From contig CAVZAA010000003.1 in NCBI GenBank assembly GCA_963773105.1, positions 1,364,001 to 1,428,000 on the forward strand: 64,000 bases of DNA, given 5' to 3'. The notes below the pieces were generated by a model that saw only the letters and a list, made by a program, of their open reading frames with translations, was not told the origin of the DNA and searched no databases. The translations under genes and the position numbers were made by a program. The stretch is from Trebonia sp963773105. GTDB taxonomy: Bacteria; Actinomycetota; Actinomycetes; Streptosporangiales; Streptosporangiaceae. Shown in pieces: positions 26,402-34,851 of this stretch (within the stretch, counting starts at the first letter, position 1; every line of letters starts with the position of its first letter).

Positions 26402-26669
26402 TCAGAGATGACAATCGCGCAGCCGTGGGGAACAGGGTCCTAGTGGTTCGTTGCTGACTATGGCGTGGGTCACAGTACGGGTGGCGGCAGCCGCGGTGGG
26501 GCGGCCGGGTGCGCTGCGCTGATGTCCGGAAAAGTCGTTAGCTCGGGAAATGAAATATCGGGGCGGGGCGTTACAGCTCTTTGGCCCGGGATCCGGCCGG
26601 CGGCCCGTCCAGGGCCGGCGGCGAGCCGTCCGGGCCAGGATCTTGACGAGCATCTCAGCATGGGGTGGC
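26402..26669. other. intergenic region with no supported feature
   Basis: Between the GNAT gene (minus) and the exporter (plus) there is no convincing gene. Short frames here have no family character. The promoter of the exporter presumably lies in this stretch, but no clear -10/-35 pair could be chosen. Confidence 0.4.
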
Positions 26670-26754
26670 ATGAGCGAAAACGGTTACCAGCAGGGCAACG
26701 AGGCTCGCTGGATCAGGCGGCTGGCCGGCGTACTGCTGGCGGTTCAAGCGCGAT

Positions 26755-29700
26755 GTGATCATCGCGCTTATCGGCGCGCTCTTGTACACGGCGGCGACGC
26801 TTTCGATCCCGCTGCTGCAGCGCTCGGTCATCGACAACGTGATCGTGAAGCACACGGAGTCGGTCTGGCCGCTGGCGATCGGCCTGCTGATCGCCGCGAT
26901 CGCGAACTTCTTCGGCGTGTACATGCGCCGCTACCGCGGCGGCAAGATGGCGCTTGACGTCCAGCACTCGATGCGGACCGAGCTGTTCGAGTCGCTCTCC
27001 AACCTGGACGGCGCCCGCCAGGACGAGATTCACACCGGACAGCTCGTCGGCCGGTCGATCTCCGACATCAACATGGTGCAAGGGCTGCTCGCGTGGATGC
27101 CGCTGATTCTTGGCAGCGGCATCTTGTTCATCTTCTCGCTCGTCATCATGATCGCGCTCTCCCCGCTGCTCTCGCTGGTGGCCATCGCGGTCGCGCCGGC
27201 GCTGTGGCTGATCGCCACCGCGTCGAGGAAGAAGCTCTTCCCCGCCAGCTGGCACGCTCAGCAGGTGGTGGGCGAGGTCGCGGGAATCGTCGACGAGTCG
27301 ATCGGCGGCGTCCGCGTGGTCAAGGGGTTCGGCCAGGAAGAGCAGGAGATGGAGCGGATGGAGGGGGCGAGCGAAACCCTCTTCGGCTCCCGGCTCAGGA
27401 TGATCAGGCTCACCGCCAGGTACAACCCGGCGCTGACCGCGATCCCCTCGCTCGGCCTGGTCGGAGTGCTGCTGCTCGGCGGCTGGCTGGCCATCCGCGG
27501 CAACATCACGCTCGGCACCTTCCTCGCCTTTTCCAGCTACCTCGCCCAGCTGGCCGGCCCCGTGCGGGTGCTCACCAGCCTGGTGACGATCGGCCAGGAG
27601 GCGCGGGCCAGCGTCATCCGGGTCTTCGAGGTAATCGACTCCAAGCCGACGATCACCGACAAGCCGGACGCCATCCAGCTCCCGGCGGACGCCAACGGGA
27701 TCGTGTTCGACGACGTGCAGTTCGGCTACGTACCCTCGCAGCCGGTCCTGCGCGGGCTCAACCTCGAGGTCAGGCCGGGCGAGACCGTCGCCGTCATCGG
27801 GCCGTCAGGCTCCGGCAAGTCGACCCTCAGCCTGCTTCTCCCCCGCTTCTACGACGTGCGCGGCGGCGCGGTGCGGATCGGCGGCCACGACGTCCGCGAC
27901 GTGACCCAGGAGTCGTTGCGGTCCGCCATCGGCATGGTCATGGAGGACTCGTTCCTCTTCTCCGACTCGGTTAAGGCCAACATCGCCTACGGCCGTCCGG
28001 ACGCCACCGACAAGCAGATCCTCGCCGCCGCCAGGGCGGCCGAGGCCGACGAGTTCATCCGCGAGCTTCCCGACGGCTACGACAGCGTGGTCGGCGAGCA
28101 GGGGCTCACCCTCTCCGGCGGCCAGCGCCAGCGGGTCGCCCTCGCCCGGGCGCTGATCACCAACCCCCGCCTGCTGCTGCTCGACGACGCCACCTCCGCC
28201 GTCGACCCCAGGATCGAAGCCGAGATCCACGCCACCCTGCACCGGGTGATGGCCGGCCGGACCACGCTGCTGATCGCGCACCGCAAGTCCACCCTCAACC
28301 TGGCCGACCGGATCGCGGTGCTGACGGCCGACGGCCGGCTGGCCGACATCGGCACCGACGCCGAGCTGACCCAGCGCTGCGAGCTGTACCGCGTTCTGAT
28401 CACCGGTCCAGGCGATGACGTCGAGGGGATCGACGCGGGCGAGCTCCCGGGCACGGCCACCGCGAACGCTCCGCGGACCGTGGCGGCACCGCCCGCCGGA
28501 CTGGCCGTCGCCGCCGGCAACGGCCATGGGAACGGCCAGGCGGAGCCACGCGTCCGTTCGATATCCGGGGTTTCCGAGCGGGCAGCGACGCGAGCGCTCG
28601 CTGCCTCCGCCGCCAGCGCAGGCCGCCTTGGCGGTGCGGCGGCCGGCCGCGCTGGCGCCCGCGGCGGACGCGGCGCGGCTGGCCGCGGCACCACCATGGA
28701 CGGCATGATCGGGTCGGTGCCGCCCAGCCCCGAGCTGCTGGCCAAGGTTGAGGCGCTGCCGCCGCTCAAGGACGAGCCGAACGTCGAGCTGGCCAAGGCG
28801 CGCACGCCCGACCACAACTTCACGCTGCGCAAGCTGCTCAAGCCGATCGCGCTGGCGCTGGCCTTCGGCCTCATCCTGGACGGCCTCGACGCCGCGGCCG
28901 GCCTCGCGCTGCCTGCCCTGGTGCGCGGCGGGATCGACAGCGGCGTTCAGGACAAGGCGTTCCACTACGTCGTCCTGGTGTCGATGATCGGGCTCGCGAT
29001 CGTCTTCGCCGACTGGCTCGTGAACATCGGCGAGACCATGGTGGTCGGGCGGAACGGCGAGCGGCTGCTTTACACCCTCCGGGTCAAGCTCTTCGCCCAG
29101 CTGCAGCGGCTCGGGCTCGACTTCTACGAGCGCGAGCTTAACGGCCGCATCATGACCCGCATGACCAGCGACGTGGACGCGCTCTCGTCGTTCCTGCAGA
29201 CCGGGCTGGTCACGATGGTCAGCTCGCTGCTCACCTTCATCGGCGTGCTCGCGGCGATGCTGGTGATCAACCTGCGGCTGGGGCTGCTGGTGCTCGCGAT
29301 TGTCCCGGTCCTGGCGGTGGCCACCGTGATCTTCAGGCGGAAGTCCTCGCAGGCCTACACCGAGGCGCGGGAGCGGATCAGCGTCGTCAACGCCGACCTG
29401 GCCGAGAACGTGGCCGGGCTCCGCGTCACCCAGGCCTTCCGCCGGGAGGGGACGAACCGGAGCCGGTTCGCCGGGCGGAGCGACCTCTACCGGCAGTCCC
29501 GGCTGCGGGCGCAGCGGTACATCTCGCTGTACTTCCCGTTCGTGCAGACGCTGTCCACGGTCGCCTCGGCGCTGGTGCTCATCGTCGCGGTGGGCCAGGT
29601 GCGGTCGGGCGCCCTCTCGGTCGGGGCGCTGATCGCCTACCTGCTCTACATCGACATGGTGTTCGCGCCGATCCAGTCGCTCTCGCAGGTGTTCGACGGG

Positions 29701-30588
29701 TACCAGCAGGCGGCGGTCGGCCTGCAGCGGATCAAGGACCTGCTGCGGCTGAAGACGTCGACGCCGCCGCCCGCTTCGCCGGTGGCGGTTCCGGACGAGG
29801 GGCTCACGGGGCTCATCGAGCTGCGGGACGTCCACTTCGCCTACACGACCGGTTCCGAGCTCTCCGGCGGCGCGGCGTCCGCGGGCAAGGCGGGCGAGGC
29901 GATCGCCGGCGTGTCGTTCACCGTGACCCCGGGCGAGACGGTGGCGCTGGTGGGCCAGACCGGTGCGGGCAAGTCCACGATCGTGAAGCTGATGGCGCGG
30001 TTCTACGACGTGACCGGCGGCGCGGTACTGGTGGACGGCGTGGACGTGCGGACCTACGACCTCACCGAGTACCGGCAGCGGCTGGGCGTGGTGCCGCAGG
30101 AGGCGTACCTGTTCAGCGGCACGGTCGCGGAGGCGATCGCCTACGCGCGACCGAGCGCGTCGGACGAGGAAGTCGAGGCGGCGGCGCGGGCCGTGGGCGC
30201 GCACGAGATGATCATGCACCTGCCCGGCGGCTACGAGCACGAGGTAGGGGAGCGCGGACGGAACCTGTCCGCCGGTCAGCGGCAGCTCATCGCCCTGGCC
30301 CGGGCTGAGCTGGCCGACCCCGACATCCTGCTGCTGGACGAGGCGACGGCGGCGCTCGACCTGGCGTCGGAGGCGGCCGTGACCGCGGCGACGGATGAGC
30401 TGTCGGCCCGGCGAACCACGATCGTCGTCGCCCACCGGCTGACCACGGCGGCGCGGGCCGACCGCATCATCGTCATGGACCACGGCCAGGTCGCCCAGAT
30501 CGGCTCCCACGACGAGCTGCTTGAAGAGGGCGGCGTCTACGCCAACCTGTGGGCCGCCTTCATCGGCGACACCGAGTACGCCGCGTAG
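26755..30588 (+). CDS. fused tandem ABC exporter (two TMD-NBD halves)
   Basis: A 1277-residue open frame containing two complete exporter half-units. Half 1: six-helix TMD, then NBD with Walker A IGPSGSGKSTL, LSGGQRQRVAL and Walker B LLLLDDATSAVD; the glutamate after Walker B is Asp. Half 2: TMD, then Walker A VGQTGAGKSTI, LSAGQRQLIAL and LLLDEATAALD. The linker (about residues 555-680) is Ala/Gly/Arg-rich and disordered. One ATP site is therefore degenerate, as in heterodimeric exporters. The true N-terminus probably begins at the ATG at 26670 (MSENGYQQGNEARWIRRLAG); it is out of frame by one base near 26727 with the expected continuation YCWRFKRDVIIALIG. The substrate is unknown. It lies next to the peptide cluster but faces away from it in style, so membership is uncertain. 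Confidence 0.85.
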   Translation: MIIALIGALLYTAATLSIPLLQRSVIDNVIVKHTESVWPLAIGLLIAAIANFFGVYMRRYRGGKMALDVQHSMRTELFESLSNLDGARQDEIHTGQLVGRSISDINMVQGLLAWMPLILGSGILFIFSLVIMIALSPLLSLVAIAVAPALWLIATASRKKLFPASWHAQQVVGEVAGIVDESIGGVRVVKGFGQEEQEMERMEGASETLFGSRLRMIRLTARYNPALTAIPSLGLVGVLLLGGWLAIRGNITLGTFLAFSSYLAQLAGPVRVLTSLVTIGQEARASVIRVFEVIDSKPTITDKPDAIQLPADANGIVFDDVQFGYVPSQPVLRGLNLEVRPGETVAVIGPSGSGKSTLSLLLPRFYDVRGGAVRIGGHDVRDVTQESLRSAIGMVMEDSFLFSDSVKANIAYGRPDATDKQILAAARAAEADEFIRELPDGYDSVVGEQGLTLSGGQRQRVALARALITNPRLLLLDDATSAVDPRIEAEIHATLHRVMAGRTTLLIAHRKSTLNLADRIAVLTADGRLADIGTDAELTQRCELYRVLITGPGDDVEGIDAGELPGTATANAPRTVAAPPAGLAVAAGNGHGNGQAEPRVRSISGVSERAATRALAASAASAGRLGGAAAGRAGARGGRGAAGRGTTMDGMIGSVPPSPELLAKVEALPPLKDEPNVELAKARTPDHNFTLRKLLKPIALALAFGLILDGLDAAAGLALPALVRGGIDSGVQDKAFHYVVLVSMIGLAIVFADWLVNIGETMVVGRNGERLLYTLRVKLFAQLQRLGLDFYERELNGRIMTRMTSDVDALSSFLQTGLVTMVSSLLTFIGVLAAMLVINLRLGLLVLAIVPVLAVATVIFRRKSSQAYTEARERISVVNADLAENVAGLRVTQAFRREGTNRSRFAGRSDLYRQSRLRAQRYISLYFPFVQTLSTVASALVLIVAVGQVRSGALSVGALIAYLLYIDMVFAPIQSLSQVFDGYQQAAVGLQRIKDLLRLKTSTPPPASPVAVPDEGLTGLIELRDVHFAYTTGSELSGGAASAGKAGEAIAGVSFTVTPGETVALVGQTGAGKSTIVKLMARFYDVTGGAVLVDGVDVRTYDLTEYRQRLGVVPQEAYLFSGTVAEAIAYARPSASDEEVEAAARAVGAHEMIMHLPGGYEHEVGERGRNLSAGQRQLIALARAELADPDILLLDEATAALDLASEAAVTAATDELSARRTTIVVAHRLTTAARADRIIVMDHGQVAQIGSHDELLEEGGVYANLWAAFIGDTEYAA

Positions 30589-31634
30589 CGGTAGCCCGGG
30601 CCTAATAGCGCGGGCGGCGGGTCAGAGCGATCGCCGCCAGCAGGAACACCGCGCCGACGCAGCCGAAGGCAACCGCAGCCATTGTCGATGGCGGCCGCGT
30701 GGTGGCGTTGAGCGCGGCCAGGCCGACCCCGACCACCGCGGTGATGTAACAGAAGATCGCTACGAAGATCTTCCAGAACGGATTCACGAGTACCTCCTCT
30801 ATGTTCGGGCGCGCACCCTGGTGCGCGCCCGGCGACAACGAAACCGAGCAGCATGACCCAGCTGTCGGGGCTGGAGCAGAACCGGCGCCAGCGTTCGGCG
30901 ACGAGGGTGAACTCGCGCAGCGTAAGCACGCCCTCGGCGAGCAGCGGGACCAGCCGCTCCGGCCCGAGGTGCGGGGCGAAGTCAGACATCGGCCGGTCGT
31001 CGCTTGTGGTGGCGAAGAGCCTGATGACGACGTCACCGAAGCCGGCGTCGCGCAGCAGCCGGGTAAGGCGCCGTCCGACGAGGCGATCGCCGCCACGGCT
31101 GGCCTGGGCCGACGCCACCTTGGCGTGCACCGGCGCGGTGTCGGGAAACAGGGGTTCCGCCAGTCCCCACAGGGCAGCGTCGACCTCGACCACGGCAAGC
31201 AGTCCCCCGGGCCGCAGCACGCGCAGCGCCTCAGCGAGGACCGCCTCAGGAGCGGGGACATGCTGGACGACATAGCGCAGCAGCACGCCGCCGACGCTTC
31301 CGCTGCGCAGCGGAAGTCGGACGGCGTCGCCGACCACAAGCGCGCCGCCGCTGCCGCGCCCGTAGCGCAGCAGCGCCTCGTCAATGTCGACGCAGATCAC
31401 CGGCAGGCCGGGTAGTGCGCCCTGGAGCAGCCGGGTCACCGCGCCGCTACCCGCGCCAAGCTCAAGCAGGGGCGCGGCGTCGGCGATGCCGAGGTCGCGC
31501 AGGATCCGCAGTTCCTCGGCGAATGAGAGCTCGGCTTGCGCGGCCAGCCGGGCGACCTCACTCGCGAACCCGCCCGCAGTGGTGGCGGCGGGATCGTACG
31601 AGCCTGTCCGTGGCGGGCCCGCGGCGGCGCTCAT
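30537..31634 (-). CDS. SAM-dependent class I methyltransferase of the peptide cluster
   Basis: The domain spans residues about 40-230: the SAM motif LLELGAGSGAVTRLLQ, D in VICVDIDEALL, then GDAVRLPLRSGSVGGVLLRY and LRPGGLLAVVEVD. It is a type-11-like methyltransferase. The ATG overlaps the P450 stop as ATGA, so the pair is coupled. After WVMLLGFVVAGRAPG the frame stays open for about 90 more residues of Arg/His-rich sequence, overlapping the 2-TM gene and the exporter's 3' end. A one-base slip inside the hairpin at 30807-30830 would instead stop at a TAG at 30801-30799, just before the 2-TM gene's ribosome-binding site. That shorter end is more natural. Role: likely N-, O- or C-methylation of the modified peptide. 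Confidence 0.8.
   Translation of the reverse strand: MSAAAGPPRTGSYDPAATTAGGFASEVARLAAQAELSFAEELRILRDLGIADAAPLLELGAGSGAVTRLLQGALPGLPVICVDIDEALLRYGRGSGGALVVGDAVRLPLRSGSVGGVLLRYVVQHVPAPEAVLAEALRVLRPGGLLAVVEVDAALWGLAEPLFPDTAPVHAKVASAQASRGGDRLVGRRLTRLLRDAGFGDVVIRLFATTSDDRPMSDFAPHLGPERLVPLLAEGVLTLREFTLVAERWRRFCSSPDSWVMLLGFVVAGRAPGCAPEHRGGTRESVLEDLRSDLLLHHRGGRGRPGRAQRHHAAAIDNGCGCLRLRRRGVPAGGDRSDPPPALLGPGYRYAAYSVSPMKAAHRLA
30602..30787 (-). CDS. 61-residue two-helix membrane protein
   Basis: It starts at GTG 30787 with GAGGAGG six bases upstream, an excellent ribosome-binding site. The product is MNPFWKIFVAIFCYITAVVG followed by VGLAALNATTRPPS, then a second helix (MAAVAFGCVGAVFLLAAIAL) and the basic end TRRPRY. 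Two membrane helices with a short loop are clear. It follows the P450 and methyltransferase in the same transcript. No family is recognised. A role in immunity or as a small membrane partner of an exporter is a guess from its position. Confidence 0.65.
   Translation of the reverse strand: MNPFWKIFVAIFCYITAVVGVGLAALNATTRPPSTMAAVAFGCVGAVFLLAAIALTRRPRY
30807..30830. other. perfect inverted repeat between methyltransferase and 2-TM genes
   Basis: GGGCGCGCACC (30807-30817) and GGTGCGCGCCC (30820-30830) are perfect complements around CT. It lies where the methyltransferase would be expected to end. It could be an mRNA-processing or attenuation hairpin; it has no T-run. Extreme G+C hairpins also provoke sequencing errors. 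Confidence 0.5.
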
Positions 31635-33019
31635 CGCGGTCGTTCCATTCGCTGGCGCGCGGTCATCACCAGGCCGTGGCGGGGACGCAGCGTCACCAGC
31701 GCCTCCGGTTCCACCGGGAAGCCGGGCACCAGCTCAAGCGCTAGCTTCTGAATCAGGACCGCGAGCACGAGCACGGCCTCGACCATCGCCAGGTGCTGCC
31801 CCACGCAGACTCTCGGGCCCCCGCCGAACGGCAGGTACAGGTGGCTCGGCCAGGCCGACGCTGCCGCGGTGAACCGCTCCGGCCGGTATTCCTCGGGTGC
31901 CTCCCAGTATCTCGGGTCCCGGTGGAGTACGTACGGGCTAACGCACACCAGCGTCCCCGGCGGCACGTGATAGCCGTCGATGACATCCGATCCGACCGCC
32001 CGGCGCGAGATGAGCCACAGCGGCGGGAACAACCGCATGGCCTCTTCCACGGCTCGCCGGCAGGCCGGCAGCTCCGGCAGGTCCGCAGCGGTCGGCAGGC
32101 GGCCGCCCAGCACACGGTCAACTTCGCGGCGGACCGCCGCCTGCTCGGCCGGGTTCTGATCAAGCAGGTACAGCGTCCAGGTCAGCGCCTTGGCGGTGGT
32201 CTCGTGGCCTGCCATCATGACCGTCAGAACCTGCTCCCGCAGTTCCCCTGGCGGCAGTTCCTCGTCCGCCGCGAGCAGCGTGTCGAGCAGGTTGCTGCCC
32301 GCCGTGCCGCCACCGGCCCGGCGGGCCGCGATCATGGCGTCCACCATGAGGTCGAGGAAGGCCTTCGCCCGCTGGTAGCCAGCCCGGCGCCGTGCGGTGT
32401 CGGTCACGTCGTACATCTTGTGGTCGGCTGTTACGTAGTGGCCGACGTACCCGTTCACCGCGTCGACCGCCTGGCCGAAGCCGTCGCCGATCCCGGCCAG
32501 GTCGGTGCCAAGCATCGCGTGGGCGATCACCGTCAGGGTGAGACTGCTCAGCCCGTGATCCACGCGGACGGCGGTCCCTTCGGCCCCTGCCGCGCGCCAG
32601 GCATCCCGCAGCCCGGCCGCGGCCGACACGATCAAGCCAGCCAACGGTTCCACCTCGGTCCGGCGGAACGCCGGCGCGCACATCCGCCGCTGCCTCGCCC
32701 AGTCCTCGCCGTCGCTGGTGAGCAGCCCGTTGCCGAGCAGTGGCCGCAGCATCGTGTCGTCAGGCGTGCGCTCCTTGGTGTAGTTCGCGGAGTTGTCGCG
32801 CAGTACGTGCCGGGCGAGATCGGGGCGGAAGAGCATGTATACGCTGTCGCCTTCCGCCTCGTGCCTGGTGACGTCGCCGTAGGCACGCCACATCTCGGTG
32901 AGGAACCGCAGCGGTGCCTCGCGCATCGCCGTGATCCGCTGCGCTGTCCCTGGACCGGGCGGCACCCGCTGTCCCGTGCGCGAGCCGGGCGGCTCGGTCG
33001 CCTGTCGTGTCTCCGCCAT
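31631..33019 (-). CDS. cytochrome P450 of the peptide cluster (first)
   Basis: A 462-residue P450. The I-helix oxygen-activation motif is MMAGHETTAKAL, the K-helix ExxR is EEAMRLFPP (E..R), and the haem loop is FGGGPRVCVGQHLAM with Cys ligand. This AGHETT/PRxCVG flavour is typical of CYP102- or CYP4-related soluble bacterial P450s rather than the usual Streptomyces CYP105/107. The ATG at 33019 has GGGAG eight bases upstream. It is divergent from the precursor gene and is first in a coupled transcript with a methyltransferase. An oxidative modification of the peptide or its side chains is inferred. No ferredoxin gene is present, so redox partners must come from elsewhere. Confidence 0.92.
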   Translation of the reverse strand: MAETRQATEPPGSRTGQRVPPGPGTAQRITAMREAPLRFLTEMWRAYGDVTRHEAEGDSVYMLFRPDLARHVLRDNSANYTKERTPDDTMLRPLLGNGLLTSDGEDWARQRRMCAPAFRRTEVEPLAGLIVSAAAGLRDAWRAAGAEGTAVRVDHGLSSLTLTVIAHAMLGTDLAGIGDGFGQAVDAVNGYVGHYVTADHKMYDVTDTARRRAGYQRAKAFLDLMVDAMIAARRAGGGTAGSNLLDTLLAADEELPPGELREQVLTVMMAGHETTAKALTWTLYLLDQNPAEQAAVRREVDRVLGGRLPTAADLPELPACRRAVEEAMRLFPPLWLISRRAVGSDVIDGYHVPPGTLVCVSPYVLHRDPRYWEAPEEYRPERFTAAASAWPSHLYLPFGGGPRVCVGQHLAMVEAVLVLAVLIQKLALELVPGFPVEPEALVTLRPRHGLVMTARQRMERPR

Positions 33020-33423
33020 CGGACGGACTCCCTTCACTTCCCTCGCCCTGCCTGCGTCGCGCTACGCATGCGTGGCGCCTCATCAGTACGCAGCCATCGC
33101 GTAGCCGGGCTCACCCGTCCGCCGCGGCCGGCTAAGTAATTTCTCTTGATATGCGTAATCGAATTTCTTAATTACTTATCTCAGGTCGATAATTGCGTAC
33201 TAGATTGCCGTCGCCAGGCATTCTTACCGCAGTCTAACCGGCCCTTCAGGACGTATCAATAGGTCGTCAAGAGCGATGATAATTCAGTATCGCCAAATAC
33301 CGCTTCGGGATGCAAGACTCGAGCTAGGAACCCCGGCGGGCAGCCCCAGAAAGGCAGCGGAGCGAAGGCCGCAAAGGGCCTTGAAGCGACGTCCCGGCGG
33401 TACACAACTTGCAGGAGGAATGC
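33020..33423. promoter_or_regulatory. divergent promoter region of precursor and P450 genes
   Basis: About 400 bases, A+T-rich between 33132 and 33300 against a high-G+C background. It contains the inverted pair TAAGTAAT (33133-33140) and ATTACTTA (33171-33178), and the motifs TGCGTAATC (33152-33160) and TGCGTACTAG (33194-33203), both echoed in front of the YcaO gene. A hairpin AAGGCC/GGCCTT lies in the precursor leader near 33367-33384. These are probable sites for the cluster regulator. Confidence 0.6.
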
Positions 33424-33801
33424 ATGCCGCTCAGCCCCCAGGACCGCACGGCTTTCGTCAACGCCTATACGCGGATCCTTATTAACGCATGGTCGAGCGA
33501 TGAGTTCGCCAGCGAGCTCGACGCCGACCCCAAGGGCACGCTGCGGGAGAACGGCCTGGAGATCCCGGCCGACGCCACGGTCACCCTGGTCCGCAACATC
33601 CCCGACGGCCACCACGAGGGCAGCCTCGACGTTCAGATCGCGCTGTGGGAGCGCGGCCTTGAGACCGGCGTCTACGAGATGCACATCCCGGAGACGCCGC
33701 AGGTCGACACCGCCGAACTGACCGAGGGTGACCTCGACAGCATCGCGGCCGGCAGCGTCACCATCAAGACCTGCTGCTGCCCCTGCTGCTCCTGCACCTG
33801 A
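33424..33801 (+). CDS. NHLP-leader RiPP precursor with Cys-rich core
   Basis: This 125-residue peptide precursor has a nitrile-hydratase-alpha-like leader (residues 1-110). AYTRILINAWSSDEFASELD and DPKGTLRENGLEIPADATV match the NHLP pattern (Y-x-R-(V/I)-x-x-x-A-W-x-D...F...L-x-x-D-P...G-(I/L)-E-(I/V)-P). The leader ends in ELTEGDLDSIAAG, the usual double-Gly-type site for C39 export. The core, after G110, is SVTIKTCCCPCCSCT: six Cys (117, 118, 119, 121, 122, 124), Ser and Thr beside them, one Pro and one Lys. Nearly all of these are heterocyclisable. The ATG has GCAGGAGGA six bases upstream. It is followed five bases later by an ABC ATPase gene. Leader identity is strong; the exact cleavage site is inferred. 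Confidence 0.9.
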   Translation: MPLSPQDRTAFVNAYTRILINAWSSDEFASELDADPKGTLRENGLEIPADATVTLVRNIPDGHHEGSLDVQIALWERGLETGVYEMHIPETPQVDTAELTEGDLDSIAAGSVTIKTCCCPCCSCT

Positions 33802-33806
33802 CCCGG

Positions 33807-34817
33807 GTGTCCGCAGCCACTTCTGTCCGCCCCGGCGCCGTCCATGACGGTGCCGGGGCGGCGGACGCTATCTCCGTTCGTGGCCTGGTCAAGCGCTACG
33901 GGACCGCGCAGGCACTCGGCGGGATCGACCTGCGGGTCGGGCCGGGCGAGGTGTTCGCCCTGCTCGGCCCCAACGGCGCGGGGAAGACTACGACGATCGA
34001 GATCCTCACCGGTGCCAGCAGGCGCAGCGCCGGGCAGGTGCTGGTCCTCGGCGCCGATCCGGGGCGGGACGCCCGCGCCTGGCGGGCAAGGATCGGCATC
34101 GTGCCGCAGTCGCCTGGCACCTTCGCCGACCTCACCGTCGCCGAGGTCATCAGCCATTTCGCCGCCTTTTACCCGGCGCCGCTGCGCACTACCCAGGTGC
34201 TTGATCTGGTTGGGCTCGGCAAGCAGCGCGGGATGCTCTGCCAGCGGCTGTCCGGCGGCCAGCTGCGGCGGGTTGACATCGCGGTCGGCATCGCGGGCGA
34301 CCCGGAGCTGATCTTCCTTGACGAGCCGACTACCGGCCTTGACCCGCAGGCGCGGCACGTGATCTGGGACCTGGTTCGGCAGTTCGCCGCGCGGGGCAAA
34401 ACCATCGTCCTCACCACCCACTACCTCGACGAGGTAACGGCGCTGGCCGACCGGGCCGCGGTGATCGCGGCGGGCCAGGTGATCACGGTGGGAACCCTGG
34501 CCGAGCTCGGCGGCCGCTCTTCCGGCCAGGCGACCGTCAGCTTCACCAGGTCCGGTGCGCTGGCCGGCGCCTCGTTGCCGACGCTTCCGGCTGGCAGCGC
34601 CGTCCGCGGAGCTGATCGCCTGGGCGTGGGCGACAGCGACGAGGACCCCCGCGTTCGGATCGACACGGCCCGGCCCACCGAGGCCGCCGCGGCGCTGATC
34701 GCCTGGGCCGCGGCCGAAGGCGTCCGCGAGCTGCCGGACTTGCGCATCGAACGGCCGACGCTCGAAGACGTCTATCTCGGCTTGATCAGCCAGGCGAGCG
34801 ACTCATTACGCGGCTAG
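33807..34817 (+). CDS. ABC transporter ATP-binding protein, drug-resistance type
   Basis: A 336-residue ATPase of the DrrA/NodI type. Walker A is LLGPNGAGKTTTIEIL, the signature is LSGGQLRRVDIAVGI, Walker B is LIFLDEPTTGLD, and the switch His lies in VLTTHYLDE. A C-terminal domain of about 100 residues follows, as in daunorubicin-resistance ATPases. The GTG start lies five bases after the precursor stop, so it is co-transcribed and perhaps read by termination-reinitiation. With the next gene it forms an ABC-2 exporter. Given the separate NHLP export system, self-resistance is the likelier role. Confidence 0.92.
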   Translation: MSAATSVRPGAVHDGAGAADAISVRGLVKRYGTAQALGGIDLRVGPGEVFALLGPNGAGKTTTIEILTGASRRSAGQVLVLGADPGRDARAWRARIGIVPQSPGTFADLTVAEVISHFAAFYPAPLRTTQVLDLVGLGKQRGMLCQRLSGGQLRRVDIAVGIAGDPELIFLDEPTTGLDPQARHVIWDLVRQFAARGKTIVLTTHYLDEVTALADRAAVIAAGQVITVGTLAELGGRSSGQATVSFTRSGALAGASLPTLPAGSAVRGADRLGVGDSDEDPRVRIDTARPTEAAAALIAWAAAEGVRELPDLRIERPTLEDVYLGLISQASDSLRG

Positions 34818-34851
34818 CCAACCGCGGCGACAAGCAGAAGGGGCAGTGACG

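Noticed and set aside
27805..30510. A 901-codon open frame antisense to the ABC exporter (and similar long frames at 13393-14865 and 55875-57335)
   Set aside because: They mirror real genes, are rich in Arg/His/Gly/Pro without domain motifs, and arise from the G+C-rich third codon position of the sense gene.
33424..33801. Reading the Cys-rich peptide as a metallothionein or lanthipeptide
   Set aside because: The long NHLP leader, the YcaO and SagB enzymes and the lack of any LanM/LanB/LanC gene point to azole formation.
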